Shown: positions 21,216-29,234 of the stretch, piece after piece
Position numbering within the stretch: the stretch's first letter is position 1
Layout: the number at the start of each line of letters is the position of its first letter
Assembly (NCBI GenBank): GCA_004144345.1
Contig: SEEL01000018.1
Location: 1 to 64,000 of the forward strand
Direction of reading: 5' to 3'
Source of the DNA: Hyphomicrobiales bacterium
GTDB lineage: Bacteria > Pseudomonadota > Alphaproteobacteria > Rhizobiales > Devosiaceae
Length of the DNA stretch: 64,000 nt
The notes under the pieces: model-generated
Seen by the model: the letters and a program-made list of their open reading frames with translations, nothing else
The model's database searches: none
What the model was told of the DNA's origin: nothing
Position numbers and translations under genes: made by a program

Positions 21216-22249
21216 CAGCGACCCCTTTTGACGATTTCGACCAGCCGCTCGACATGGGCGATCGGCGTCTGCGGCACGATGCCGTGGCCCAGATTGAAGA
21301 TATGCGGCCGGCCCGCAAAGCCGGCAATGATGGCTTCCACCCGCGCTTCCATCTGCTCGCCGCCGGCAATGAGCCGCAGCGGATCGAGATTGCCCTGGAC
21401 GGGGAGGGCGGCCGGCAGCGCCTTGTCGATGGCGGCGACCGGGGTCATGTAGTCGAGGCCGAGCGCATTGACGCCGGTCTTTTCCGCATAAACCGGCAGC
21501 ATCGCCGCCGCGCCGCGCGGAAAGCCGATGATCGGGGCGCCGGGGATTTCGCGCCGCACCGCCTCGACGATCCGCCGGTTCGGCTCGATCACATAGGCGG
21601 CAAACTGCTCCTCATCGAGATTGAGCGCCCAGCTCTCGAACAGCTGCACCACATCGGCGCCGGCCCGGAACTGCGCCACGAGATAAGCAGTCGACGCCTC
21701 GACCAGCATGTCGATCAGCCGGGCAAAGGCCTCCGGCTGGGTCAGGGCGAAAACCCGCGCCACCGCCTGGTCGGGCGAGCCGCTGCCATTGATCATGTAG
21801 GTCGCGACCGTCCAGGGCGACCCGCAAAAGCCGATCATCGTCTTGTCGGGGGCGAGCTCCGCCGTTACCCGGCGCAGCGTTTCGAGGACCGGGGCGAGAT
21901 GGTCGAGCACGGCATCCGGCTTCAACTTCCCCAGCCCTTCCGGCGTGATCGGCTCGAGCAGGGGACCTTCCCCCACCTCGAAGCGAACCTTCTGGCCGAG
22001 CGCATCGGGGATCACGAGAATGTCCGAGAACAGGATCGCGGCATCGAGATCGAACCGGCGCAGCGGCTGCAGCGTTACTTCCGCAGCATATTCGGGCGTG
22101 TAGCAGAGCTCGAGGAAGCCGCCGACCTTTTCGCGCACGGCGCGATATTCGGGCAGATAGCGGCCGGCCTGCCGCATGATCCAGAGCGGTGGCCGTTCCT
22201 GGCGTTCACCCATTACGGTCTTCAGCAGTGGTTTGCTCACCGGGCTCAC
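21215..22249 (-). CDS. hemE: Uroporphyrinogen decarboxylase
   Basis: RPPLWIMRQAGRYLPEYR; GFCGSPWTVATYMINGSGS. Confidence 0.98.
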   Translation of the reverse strand: MSPVSKPLLKTVMGERQERPPLWIMRQAGRYLPEYRAVREKVGGFLELCYTPEYAAEVTLQPLRRFDLDAAILFSDILVIPDALGQKVRFEVGEGPLLEPITPEGLGKLKPDAVLDHLAPVLETLRRVTAELAPDKTMIGFCGSPWTVATYMINGSGSPDQAVARVFALTQPEAFARLIDMLVEASTAYLVAQFRAGADVVQLFESWALNLDEEQFAAYVIEPNRRIVEAVRREIPGAPIIGFPRGAAAMLPVYAEKTGVNALGLDYMTPVAAIDKALPAALPVQGNLDPLRLIAGGEQMEARVEAIIAGFAGRPHIFNLGHGIVPQTPIAHVERLVEIVKRGR

Positions 22250-22427
22250 AGTCGCGCCTCTAAGAAAGAGATAGATTCTTTTATCATCAGTATCATAGCG
22301 GTGTTTTGCAGGAATTCATGGCGGCGACCAGCCGGAACGCATCCTGCGGGCCCGCGCGAAGAGTCGCATCCGCAAGCTGGGGACGGGCTTCTGTGAATCC
22401 GGGAGAAGAGGCCGGGACTCGCCTGCG

Positions 22428-22442
22428 TTAACGGGTCGTTAA
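22428..22442. promoter_or_regulatory. CtrA box TTAA-N7-TTAA in putative oriC
   Basis: ttaacgggtcgttaa. Confidence 0.75.
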
Positions 22443-22477
22443 CCATTTCAGCCCGGCCGCTGCCCTTGGGGACAAGA

Positions 22478-22486
22478 TGTGGACAT
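22478..22486 (-). promoter_or_regulatory. DnaA-like box (ATGTCCACA on the minus strand)
   Basis: tgtggacat. Confidence 0.4.
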
Positions 22487-22507
22487 CCGGCCACCGCTGG
22501 AATCACG

Positions 22508-22516
22508 TTATCCCCG
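22508..22516 (+). promoter_or_regulatory. DnaA-like box TTATCCCCG
   Basis: Two mismatches to TTATCCACA. Confidence 0.35.
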
Positions 22517-22525
22517 TTCCGGGTC

Positions 22526-22540
22526 TTAACCTTTCATTAA
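22526..22540. promoter_or_regulatory. CtrA box TTAA-N7-TTAA in putative oriC
   Basis: ttaacctttcattaa. Confidence 0.75.
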
Positions 22541-22582
22541 CCGCTCGGCTGAACGGAGTGGGGACGCCTGGACGGGCCAGCG

Positions 22583-22597
22583 TTAGCAACTCGTTAA
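22583..22597. promoter_or_regulatory. CtrA-like box TTAG-N7-TTAA in putative oriC
   Basis: ttagcaactcgttaa. Confidence 0.6.
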
Positions 22598-22652
22598 CCC
22601 TGCGGTCGGCGGCCGGATACCCACAGCCCGAACCGCGGGTCTGGGATGACTC

Positions 22653-22661
22653 TGTGGATTG
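22653..22661 (-). promoter_or_regulatory. DnaA-like box (CAATCCACA on the minus strand)
   Basis: tgtggattg; intact ATCCACA core. Confidence 0.55.
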
Positions 22662-22736
22662 GCGTCGGCGACCGGCGGCCTCGACAGAATCGCCGCCCCG
22701 GCAAAGTGAGGGATTGCAGGCCGGACTCGAAACTGC

Positions 22737-22751
22737 GAGTCGAGTCGAGTC
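22737..22751. repeat. Tandem (GAGTC)3, three consecutive GANTC sites
   Basis: gagtcgagtcgagtc just upstream of aroE. Confidence 0.9.
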
Positions 22752-22777
22752 CAATCAAGGGAAGCGGCCGCGGCCGT

Positions 22778-22793
22778 GGATTCACGTGAAACG
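22778..22793 (-). promoter_or_regulatory. parS site GGATTCACGTGAAACG overlapping the aroE start
   Basis: TTCACGTGAA core; overlaps GATTC. Confidence 0.9.
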
Positions 22794-23607
22794 CGCTTTC
22801 GTCATCGGCCATCCGATCAACCATTCCCGCTCGCCGCTGATCCACGGCCATTGGCTCAAGAGTCACCGTATCGACGGCTCCTATGAAGCGATCGATGTGG
22901 CGCCCGCCGACCTGCCGGATTTCTTCGAGCGGGTGCGGTCGGGCGAGTTCGCCGGCGGCAATGTCACCATCCCGCACAAGGAAGCCGTGTTCGCCCTGGC
23001 CGATGAGCGCGACCCGCTGGCCGAAACGATCGGCGCCGCCAATACGCTGGTGCACCGGCCGGACGGGGTGTTTGCCTTCAACACCGACTATCTCGGCTTC
23101 CTCGGCAATCTCGACCAGAATGTCCCGGGGTGGGACAAGGGTGTTAACGAAGTGGTGGTGCTGGGGGCAGGGGGATCGGCCCGCGCCATCCTCGTGGCGC
23201 TCAAATCGCGCGCCATCCCGACCATCCATCTTCTCAATCGCACGCTTCAGAATGCCGAGGATCTGGCCATCGATATTGGTGGGCCGATCCGGGCAGGGGG
23301 GCTGGGCGATTTCGCCAGCGTCGCGCCCGGCGCCGGGCTGGTGGTCAATTGCTCGTCGGTCGGCATGCATGGCAGCCGCTTCGACAGCGTCGATCTGAAC
23401 CTCCTGCCGAAATCGGCCGTCGTCACCGACATTGTCTATGTGCCGCTCGAAACCCCGCTCCTCGCCGATGCCCGCGCCGCCGGCCTGCGCACCGTCGATG
23501 GCCTCGGCATGCTGCTGCATCAGGCGGTGCCCGGTTTCGAGGCCTGGTTCGGCGTCCGGCCGGAGGTGACGCCGGAACTGCGCCGTCTCGTGGAAGCGAC
23601 ACTCTGA
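22786..23607 (+). CDS. aroE: Shikimate dehydrogenase
   Basis: FVIGHPINHSRSPLIHGHWL; GNVTIPHKEAVF; GAANTLV; GTG start inferred. Confidence 0.93.
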   Translation: MKRAFVIGHPINHSRSPLIHGHWLKSHRIDGSYEAIDVAPADLPDFFERVRSGEFAGGNVTIPHKEAVFALADERDPLAETIGAANTLVHRPDGVFAFNTDYLGFLGNLDQNVPGWDKGVNEVVVLGAGGSARAILVALKSRAIPTIHLLNRTLQNAEDLAIDIGGPIRAGGLGDFASVAPGAGLVVNCSSVGMHGSRFDSVDLNLLPKSAVVTDIVYVPLETPLLADARAAGLRTVDGLGMLLHQAVPGFEAWFGVRPEVTPELRRLVEATL

Positions 23608-24218
23608 TGTGGAAGCTCGGCCTCACCGGTTCGATCGCCTCGGGCAAGTCGACCGCCCTCGCAGCTTTTGCCGAACTGGGCGTGCCGGTGTTCTCGTCCG
23701 ACGAAGCGGTGCACGAGCTCTACCAGGGCGAGGCCGTGCCAGTGGTCGAACAGCTTTTCCCCGGAGTTACCAAGGACGGCGCCATCGACCGGGTCGAGCT
23801 TTCAAAGCGCGTGCTCGGCCATCCCGAAAAGCTCAAAGCCCTTGAATCCGCGGTGCATCCGCTGGTGCGCGCCCGCATTGCCAAATTCCTTGCCGACGCA
23901 GAATCCACCGGCGCGGCGCTGGCCATTGTGGATATCCCGCTGCTGTTCGAGGGCGGCCATGATTACGGGCTCGACCGCGTCGCGGTGACCATCGCCGAGG
24001 ACGAAACCATCCGGAAGCGGGCGCTGGCCCGGCCGGGCATGAGTGTGGATAAGCTGGACGCCATCCTTGCCCGGCAGATGCCGCAAGCCGAAAAACGGAA
24101 GCGCGCCGATTATCTGCTCTATACCGAGCGTTCGGTGGCGGCGACGAAAGCCGCCGTCAAAGCCCTGGTCGAGGCGCTGCGCGCCGCCCCTCAAGGACTG
24201 CCCAAAGGATCACAATGA
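23607..24218 (+). CDS. coaE: Dephospho-CoA kinase
   Basis: MWKLGLTGSIASGKSTALAAFAELGVPVFSSDEAVHELY. Confidence 0.96.
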   Translation: MWKLGLTGSIASGKSTALAAFAELGVPVFSSDEAVHELYQGEAVPVVEQLFPGVTKDGAIDRVELSKRVLGHPEKLKALESAVHPLVRARIAKFLADAESTGAALAIVDIPLLFEGGHDYGLDRVAVTIAEDETIRKRALARPGMSVDKLDAILARQMPQAEKRKRADYLLYTERSVAATKAAVKALVEALRAAPQGLPKGSQ

Positions 24219-24925
24219 CCCGCGAGATCGTCTTCGATACCGAAACCACCGGCCTCAATCCGCTGGGTGGCGACCGGGTGGTCGAGATCGGCGCGGTCGA
24301 ACTGATCAACCACATCCCGACCGGGCGGCACTTCCACCAATACGTCAATCCCGAGCGCGACGTGCCGGTCGAGGCGTTCCGTGTGCACGGGCTCAGCGAA
24401 GACTTCCTGCGCGACAAGCCGCGCTTTGCCGAAGTCGCCGACGAAATGCTGGCCTTCTTTGGCGACGCGGTGCTGATCGCCCACAACGCCCCGTTCGACA
24501 TGCAGTTTCTGAATTTCGAGCTGGAGAAGTCGCGCCGCCGCCCGATCGCCAACACCGTCAAGGACACGGTGGTGATCGCCCGCGAGAAGCACCCCGGCGC
24601 CCGCGTCAGCCTCGACGCGCTCTGCAAGCATTACGGCATCGACAATTCGAAGCGCACGCTGCACGGCGCCTTGCTCGACAGCGAGATCCTCGCCGACGTC
24701 TATCTCGAGCTGATCGGCGGCCGCCAGGTCGCCCTGGCGCTGGTCGAGGAAGTCCGCATCAGCGCCGCCGGCGCCGCGCCCGTCATCTACAATGCGCCCC
24801 GGCGCCCCGCGCCGCTGCCGTCGCGTCTCGACGACCAGCAGCTCGCCGCCCATCTGGGCCTGATCCGCACCATGGGCGAAGCCGCGCTCTGGGGCTATTA
24901 CCGCGACGAAGAAGCGGCGGCCTGA
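24215..24925 (+). CDS. dnaQ: DNA polymerase III subunit epsilon
   Basis: MTREIVFDTETTGLNPLGGDRVVEIGAVEL; HNAPFDMQFLN. Confidence 0.97.
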   Translation: MTREIVFDTETTGLNPLGGDRVVEIGAVELINHIPTGRHFHQYVNPERDVPVEAFRVHGLSEDFLRDKPRFAEVADEMLAFFGDAVLIAHNAPFDMQFLNFELEKSRRRPIANTVKDTVVIAREKHPGARVSLDALCKHYGIDNSKRTLHGALLDSEILADVYLELIGGRQVALALVEEVRISAAGAAPVIYNAPRRPAPLPSRLDDQQLAAHLGLIRTMGEAALWGYYRDEEAAA

Positions 24926-24943
24926 GCCACGCGGCAAACGAAA

Positions 24944-24963
24944 ACGGCGCCCGAAGGCGCCGT
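24944..24963. terminator. Convergent hairpin terminator between dnaQ and secB
   Basis: ACGGCGCC-CGAA-GGCGCCGT; T-tract on the minus strand (cgttttcg). Confidence 0.8.
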
Positions 24964-24991
24964 CCAATTCCTGCTACCGGAGCTCGAAAGC

Positions 24992-25501
24992 TCAGTTGAC
25001 CTGCGGCGGCACGTCAGCCGGAGCGGCCTGCTGGGCCTGCATCTGGCGCAGCTTCTGCATGTAGATCGCGTTGAAATCGACCGGCTCCATCATCAGCGGC
25101 GGGAAGCCGCCCTGCTGGGTGACGGAGGCGAGCACCTGGCGCGCGAACGGGAATATCAGCCGCGGGCATTCGATGAACAGCAGCGGGGCGAGGTTGTTTT
25201 CCGGGATGTTCTTCATCCGGAACACGCCGCCATAGATCAGCTCGACATTGAACAGCACGTTCTTCTCGCGCTCGGCCTTGGCGTTGAGCGAGATTTCGAC
25301 GGCGTAGATGTCGTCCGACTGCTTCTTGACGTCGGTATTGATGCCGACATTGAACTGCGGGTTCGGGCCACCGAGCATGATCGAGCCGGGCGCGCCCGGA
25401 TTCTCGAAGCTCAGATCGCGGATGTACTGGCCGATGAGATTGAAGCTCGGCGCGGGCTGCGCATTGGCGGGGTTCGCACCAGCGGCGGTTTCGTCGGCCA
25501 T
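24992..25501 (-). CDS. secB: Protein-export chaperone SecB
   Basis: FNLIGQYIRDLSFENPGAP; PRLIFPFARQVLASVTQQGGFPPLMMEPVDF. Confidence 0.97.
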   Translation of the reverse strand: MADETAAGANPANAQPAPSFNLIGQYIRDLSFENPGAPGSIMLGGPNPQFNVGINTDVKKQSDDIYAVEISLNAKAEREKNVLFNVELIYGGVFRMKNIPENNLAPLLFIECPRLIFPFARQVLASVTQQGGFPPLMMEPVDFNAIYMQKLRQMQAQQAAPADVPPQVN

Positions 25502-25563
25502 TTCCTGAATATCCTTCAATAAGGGCGGGGCGGGACTAGCAGGTTTGGCTTTTGCTCACAAGC

Positions 25564-26001
25564 TCAGCGCGTCCGCCAGTCATCCTGATCGAGCTCGATC
25601 AAATCGGGCTGAGTGTTGCGATAGCTGCCCGGCGCCACCTCGACCACGCGGAAATTGCGGGCCAGCAGCCGGTAGATCAGCTCGCGCGTCCACGGCAGCA
25701 GCAGCAAAATGCCGATCAGATCGGTGAAATAGCCCGGCAGCAGCAGCAACACGCCAGCCAGCCCGATCAGCATCGTGTCGCCCATGGCGCGGGCCGGCAA
25801 TTCGCCCCGGCTCATCCGCAAGCGCATCTCGTTGACCGCCGCCATGCCCTGCCAGCGCAGCACCAGGCCGCCGATCACCGCGGTGAGCAGCACGCCGAGC
25901 AGCGTCGGCACGAGGCCGATCGTCTGGCCGATCACGATGAACAGCGCGATTTCGACCAGCGGTAGCGCCAGCAAGGACAGGAGTAGAAAACGGCCGAACA
26001 T
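25564..26001 (-). CDS. fxsA: FxsA family membrane protein
   Basis: LLLSLLALPLVEIALFIVIGQTIGLVPTLLGVLLTAVIGG. Confidence 0.9.
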   Translation of the reverse strand: MFGRFLLLSLLALPLVEIALFIVIGQTIGLVPTLLGVLLTAVIGGLVLRWQGMAAVNEMRLRMSRGELPARAMGDTMLIGLAGVLLLLPGYFTDLIGILLLLPWTRELIYRLLARNFRVVEVAPGSYRNTQPDLIELDQDDWRTR

Positions 26002-26142
26002 CAAGGTCTCCCAACGGGGGCGGATTTGCCGCACGATTGCTCCAGTTTTCGTGAACTGGTTTCAGGGTACGGCATTGCCTATATAGGGAGGGTGCGCGAC
26101 GACCTCAAAGAGGCACGCATCGATTCCAAAGGCTGGAGTAGC

Positions 26143-26859
26143 ATGGACGAGTTTTTCGATATTCCCACTTTGATCGTCATCGGTGTTGCGATCTTCGTGT
26201 TGTTCCGCCTGCGTCAGGTGCTGGGTACCCGCACCGGCAATGAGCGGACGCCGCTGCAGCGCCAGCAGCAGCAGCAGCAGCAAAAGCCAGCCAATGACGA
26301 AAAAGTCGTCCCCATGCGTCCCGTCCCGCCCGCCAATGATGGCGACGCCGAGCGCCGGGCGCTCAAGCTCAATGCCGAAATCGAGCAATTGTCGCATGGC
26401 GACGCTGAACTGGCCGCGGGCCTGCGTGCCGTGGCCGACGCCGATTCGGGCTTCACGCCCAAGAGCTTCCTCGAAGGCGCCAAGAGCGCTTACGAGATGA
26501 TCGTCACCGCTTTCGCCACCGGCGACCGCAAGACGCTGAAGAATCTGCTCGAAAAGGACGTCTATGACGGCTTCGAGCGCGCCATCACCGACCGCGAAGC
26601 CGCCGGCCGTACGGTCGATTTCACCTTTGTCGGCCTGCCCAAGGTCGAGATTTCGGACGCCGATTACGACAAGCGCGAGATCCGCGTCGTCGTGAAGTTC
26701 AATGCCGAGATCGTCCAGGCGACGCGCGACAAGGACGGCACGCTCATCGAGGGCAATGCCGACCAGGTGCAGCTCATCGCCGACGAATGGACCTTTGCCC
26801 GCAACCCCAAATCGCGTGATCCGAACTGGAAGCTGGTTGCGACCAACCAGCTTTCCTGA
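26143..26859 (+). CDS. Tim44/TimA family protein
   Basis: MDEFFDIPTLIVIGVAIFVLFRLRQVLGTRTG; Tim44-like C-terminal domain. Confidence 0.93.
   Translation: MDEFFDIPTLIVIGVAIFVLFRLRQVLGTRTGNERTPLQRQQQQQQQKPANDEKVVPMRPVPPANDGDAERRALKLNAEIEQLSHGDAELAAGLRAVADADSGFTPKSFLEGAKSAYEMIVTAFATGDRKTLKNLLEKDVYDGFERAITDREAAGRTVDFTFVGLPKVEISDADYDKREIRVVVKFNAEIVQATRDKDGTLIEGNADQVQLIADEWTFARNPKSRDPNWKLVATNQLS
26263..26283 (+). repeat. CAG microsatellite encoding polyglutamine
   Basis: (CAG)6 CAA in the Tim44-like ORF. Confidence 0.9.
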
Positions 26860-26876
26860 GGATCGCGGGGGCGATC

Positions 26877-27449
26877 ATGGCCATGAAGGGCGGCAGCCGA
26901 AAACCGCCCGTTCCGGATTTCCACCTCTGGCACGACGTCGCCGAGACCGTGCTGCCGCTCAAGCCGCGGCGGCGCGTACGCCCGGCCCAGCCCTTGCCGC
27001 TGCCGCCGGCCGTGTCGCCACCGCCCAAGCCGCCCCGCTTTTTTGCTATGACGGCATATCAATCGCCGCAAACGCCCGGCATCCAGCCGCCTGGCGTGAT
27101 CGAGCCCAAGCTCCGGAAAAAACTCGGGCGGGGCCGCATCGCCATCGACGGCACCCTCGATCTGCACGGCATGCGGCAGGATGAGGCTTACGCCGCCCTC
27201 ACGCGTTATCTGCATGCGCGCGCCGGCCGCGGCGACCGCACTATTCTGGTGATCACAGGCAAGGGGCTCAAGAAAGTGAACGGCGACCCCACCACCATTG
27301 TCGAGCGCGGGGTACTCCGCACCATGTTGCCGATCTGGCTGAGCTCGCCCGAATTTCTGCCCATCGTCGCCGGCTGGGACCAATCGGCCCAGACCCATGG
27401 TGGCGAGGGCGCCTGGTATGTCCGCCTGAAGCGGCAGGAGCAAAGATGA
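26877..27449 (+). CDS. Smr/MutS2 domain protein
   Basis: IAIDGTLDLHGMRQDEAYAALTRYL...VITGKGLKK. Confidence 0.95.
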   Translation: MAMKGGSRKPPVPDFHLWHDVAETVLPLKPRRRVRPAQPLPLPPAVSPPPKPPRFFAMTAYQSPQTPGIQPPGVIEPKLRKKLGRGRIAIDGTLDLHGMRQDEAYAALTRYLHARAGRGDRTILVITGKGLKKVNGDPTTIVERGVLRTMLPIWLSSPEFLPIVAGWDQSAQTHGGEGAWYVRLKRQEQR

Positions 27450-27805
27450 CCCCGCTCGGCCAGAAAATGCGCGAGTTGCGTGAAGCGCGCGGCGTCACGC
27501 TCAAGGAAATGGCCAAGGCGCTCAACGTCTCGAGCGCCTATCTGAGCGCCCTCGAGCACGGCAAGCGCGGCCGGCCCACCTGGGGCATGCTGCAAAAGAT
27601 CATCCACTATTTCCAGGTGATCTGGGACGAAGCCGAAGAACTGCAGCGCCTCGCCGAACTTTCTGATCCGCGCGTCACCATCGACACGGCCGGCCTCGAG
27701 CCCGAGGCCACCGAACTCGCCAACCGCCTGGCGCGAGACATCCATCGCCTCGCCCCCGAAGATCTGGCATTGCTGAAGGCCGAACTCATCAAGCGGGTAA
27801 AATAG
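27446..27805 (+). CDS. XRE-family helix-turn-helix regulator
   Basis: MRELREARGVTLKEMAKALNVSSAYLSALEHGKRGRPTW. Confidence 0.95.
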   Translation: MTPLGQKMRELREARGVTLKEMAKALNVSSAYLSALEHGKRGRPTWGMLQKIIHYFQVIWDEAEELQRLAELSDPRVTIDTAGLEPEATELANRLARDIHRLAPEDLALLKAELIKRVK

Positions 27806-27866
27806 ACTGACGACACCGGCCGCCGCCCTGCTGCAGCTTCTGCCCGAGACCGCGCGCCTCGTCAGT

Positions 27867-29234
27867 GTGCGCTCCGGCGCGAGCCTCGACGCCTCCGCTA
27901 TCCGCGCCGCCATCGCCTCTCGCACCAACGACCTTGCCCGCCTTGGCCTCGATGCCGGTGATCGCATCGTGGTCGGCGAGGCCGATCCCGTCGATTTCAT
28001 CATCGCCTTGTTCGCCTGCTGGCAGGCGGGGCTCGTGGCTGTCGCGGTCAATCCGGCGCTGGCCGGGCCGGAGCAAGCCAACGTCATCGCCACCACTTCG
28101 GCCTCGGCCTGGCTGGGCGAACTCCGCACGACGCTGCCGCCGCCCACTACCGGGAAGAACGATGTTCTGGTGCCGCTCGGAGTAGATGCGCCGGCGCTCA
28201 TCCTGATGACGTCGGGCACGACGGGCCGGCCCAAGGGGATCGTCCATACCCAGCGCAGCCTCAGTGCTCGCATCGAGCTCAACATCGCGGCGATCGGCAG
28301 TAAAACGCTGTCTCACTCGCTGTGCGTGCTGCCGGTGTTCTTCGGCCACGGCCTCATCGGCAATGCGCTGACCCCATTGCTGTCGGGCGGCACGGTGCAT
28401 CTGTGGCCCACACCTGGCCTCGCCGAACTGCCCAATCTCGGGCCCTATCTCGACTCCCACCGCATCGGCTTCATGAGTTCAGTGCCGTCCTTCTGGAAAC
28501 TGGCGCTGCGCCTGTCGCCCAGACCGTCGCAGCCGCTGCAGCGCGTCCATGTCGGTTCGGCCCCGCTTGGCGTCGGCCTCTGGCGCGATATCGCCGCCTG
28601 GGCCGGCACCGATAGCGTGCTCAACATGTTCGGCATGACCGAAACCGCCAACTGGATCGGCGGCGCCACGCTGGCCGAGGCCGCCGGTCGCGACGGCCAT
28701 GTCGGCCGCATCTGGGGCGGCAGCTTCGCGATCCGGGCAGACGATGGCACAGTCCAGCCGGCGGGCCGCGGTGAGGTGCTGGTCAAATCGCCTTCCATCA
28801 TGCGCGGCTATTTCGAGCGCCCCGACCTCGACGCCGAAGCGTTCGCCGACGGCTGGTTCCGCACCGGCGATACCGGCGATCTCAGCGCCGACGGGGACCT
28901 CACGCTTGTCGGGCGCATCAAATCCGAGATCAATCGCGGCGGCATCAAGGTGCAGGCCGAAGAGGTGGATATGCTGCTCGAGCGTCACCCCGATATCGCC
29001 GAAGCCTGCGCCTTCGGCATCCCCGATCCGTCGGCTGGCGAAGCGGTGGCCGCCGCCATCGTCCTGAAACCCGGAGCGGTTCTCGATCCCGAGGCCATCA
29101 AGCGCTGGTGCCGCAACGAGGCGCGTGCCGATGCGGTCCCGTCGCGGCTCTATGCAGTTGGCGCCATCCCGCGCAACGATCGCGGCAAGATCGTGCGGGC
29201 CGATGTGCGCGCGCTGGTCGAGTCGCCCACATGA
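27867..29234 (+). CDS. AMP-dependent acyl-CoA/acyl-ACP ligase
   Basis: LILMTSGTTGRPKGIVHT; GWFRTGDTGDLSADGDLTLVGRIKSEINRGG; start uncertain. Confidence 0.9.
   Translation: MRSGASLDASAIRAAIASRTNDLARLGLDAGDRIVVGEADPVDFIIALFACWQAGLVAVAVNPALAGPEQANVIATTSASAWLGELRTTLPPPTTGKNDVLVPLGVDAPALILMTSGTTGRPKGIVHTQRSLSARIELNIAAIGSKTLSHSLCVLPVFFGHGLIGNALTPLLSGGTVHLWPTPGLAELPNLGPYLDSHRIGFMSSVPSFWKLALRLSPRPSQPLQRVHVGSAPLGVGLWRDIAAWAGTDSVLNMFGMTETANWIGGATLAEAAGRDGHVGRIWGGSFAIRADDGTVQPAGRGEVLVKSPSIMRGYFERPDLDAEAFADGWFRTGDTGDLSADGDLTLVGRIKSEINRGGIKVQAEEVDMLLERHPDIAEACAFGIPDPSAGEAVAAAIVLKPGAVLDPEAIKRWCRNEARADAVPSRLYAVGAIPRNDRGKIVRADVRALVESPT

Larger units (their letters stand above)
22250..22785. other. Putative chromosomal replication origin oriC (hemE-aroE intergenic)
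   Basis: AT-rich stretch next to hemE, CtrA-type boxes, DnaA-like boxes, dense GANTC sites, hemE adjacency as in Caulobacter. Confidence 0.75.

Noticed and set aside
26263-26283. CAG microsatellite as a phase-variation switch
   Set aside because: Trinucleotide units only change the polyQ length and cannot cause frameshift; likely neutral linker.
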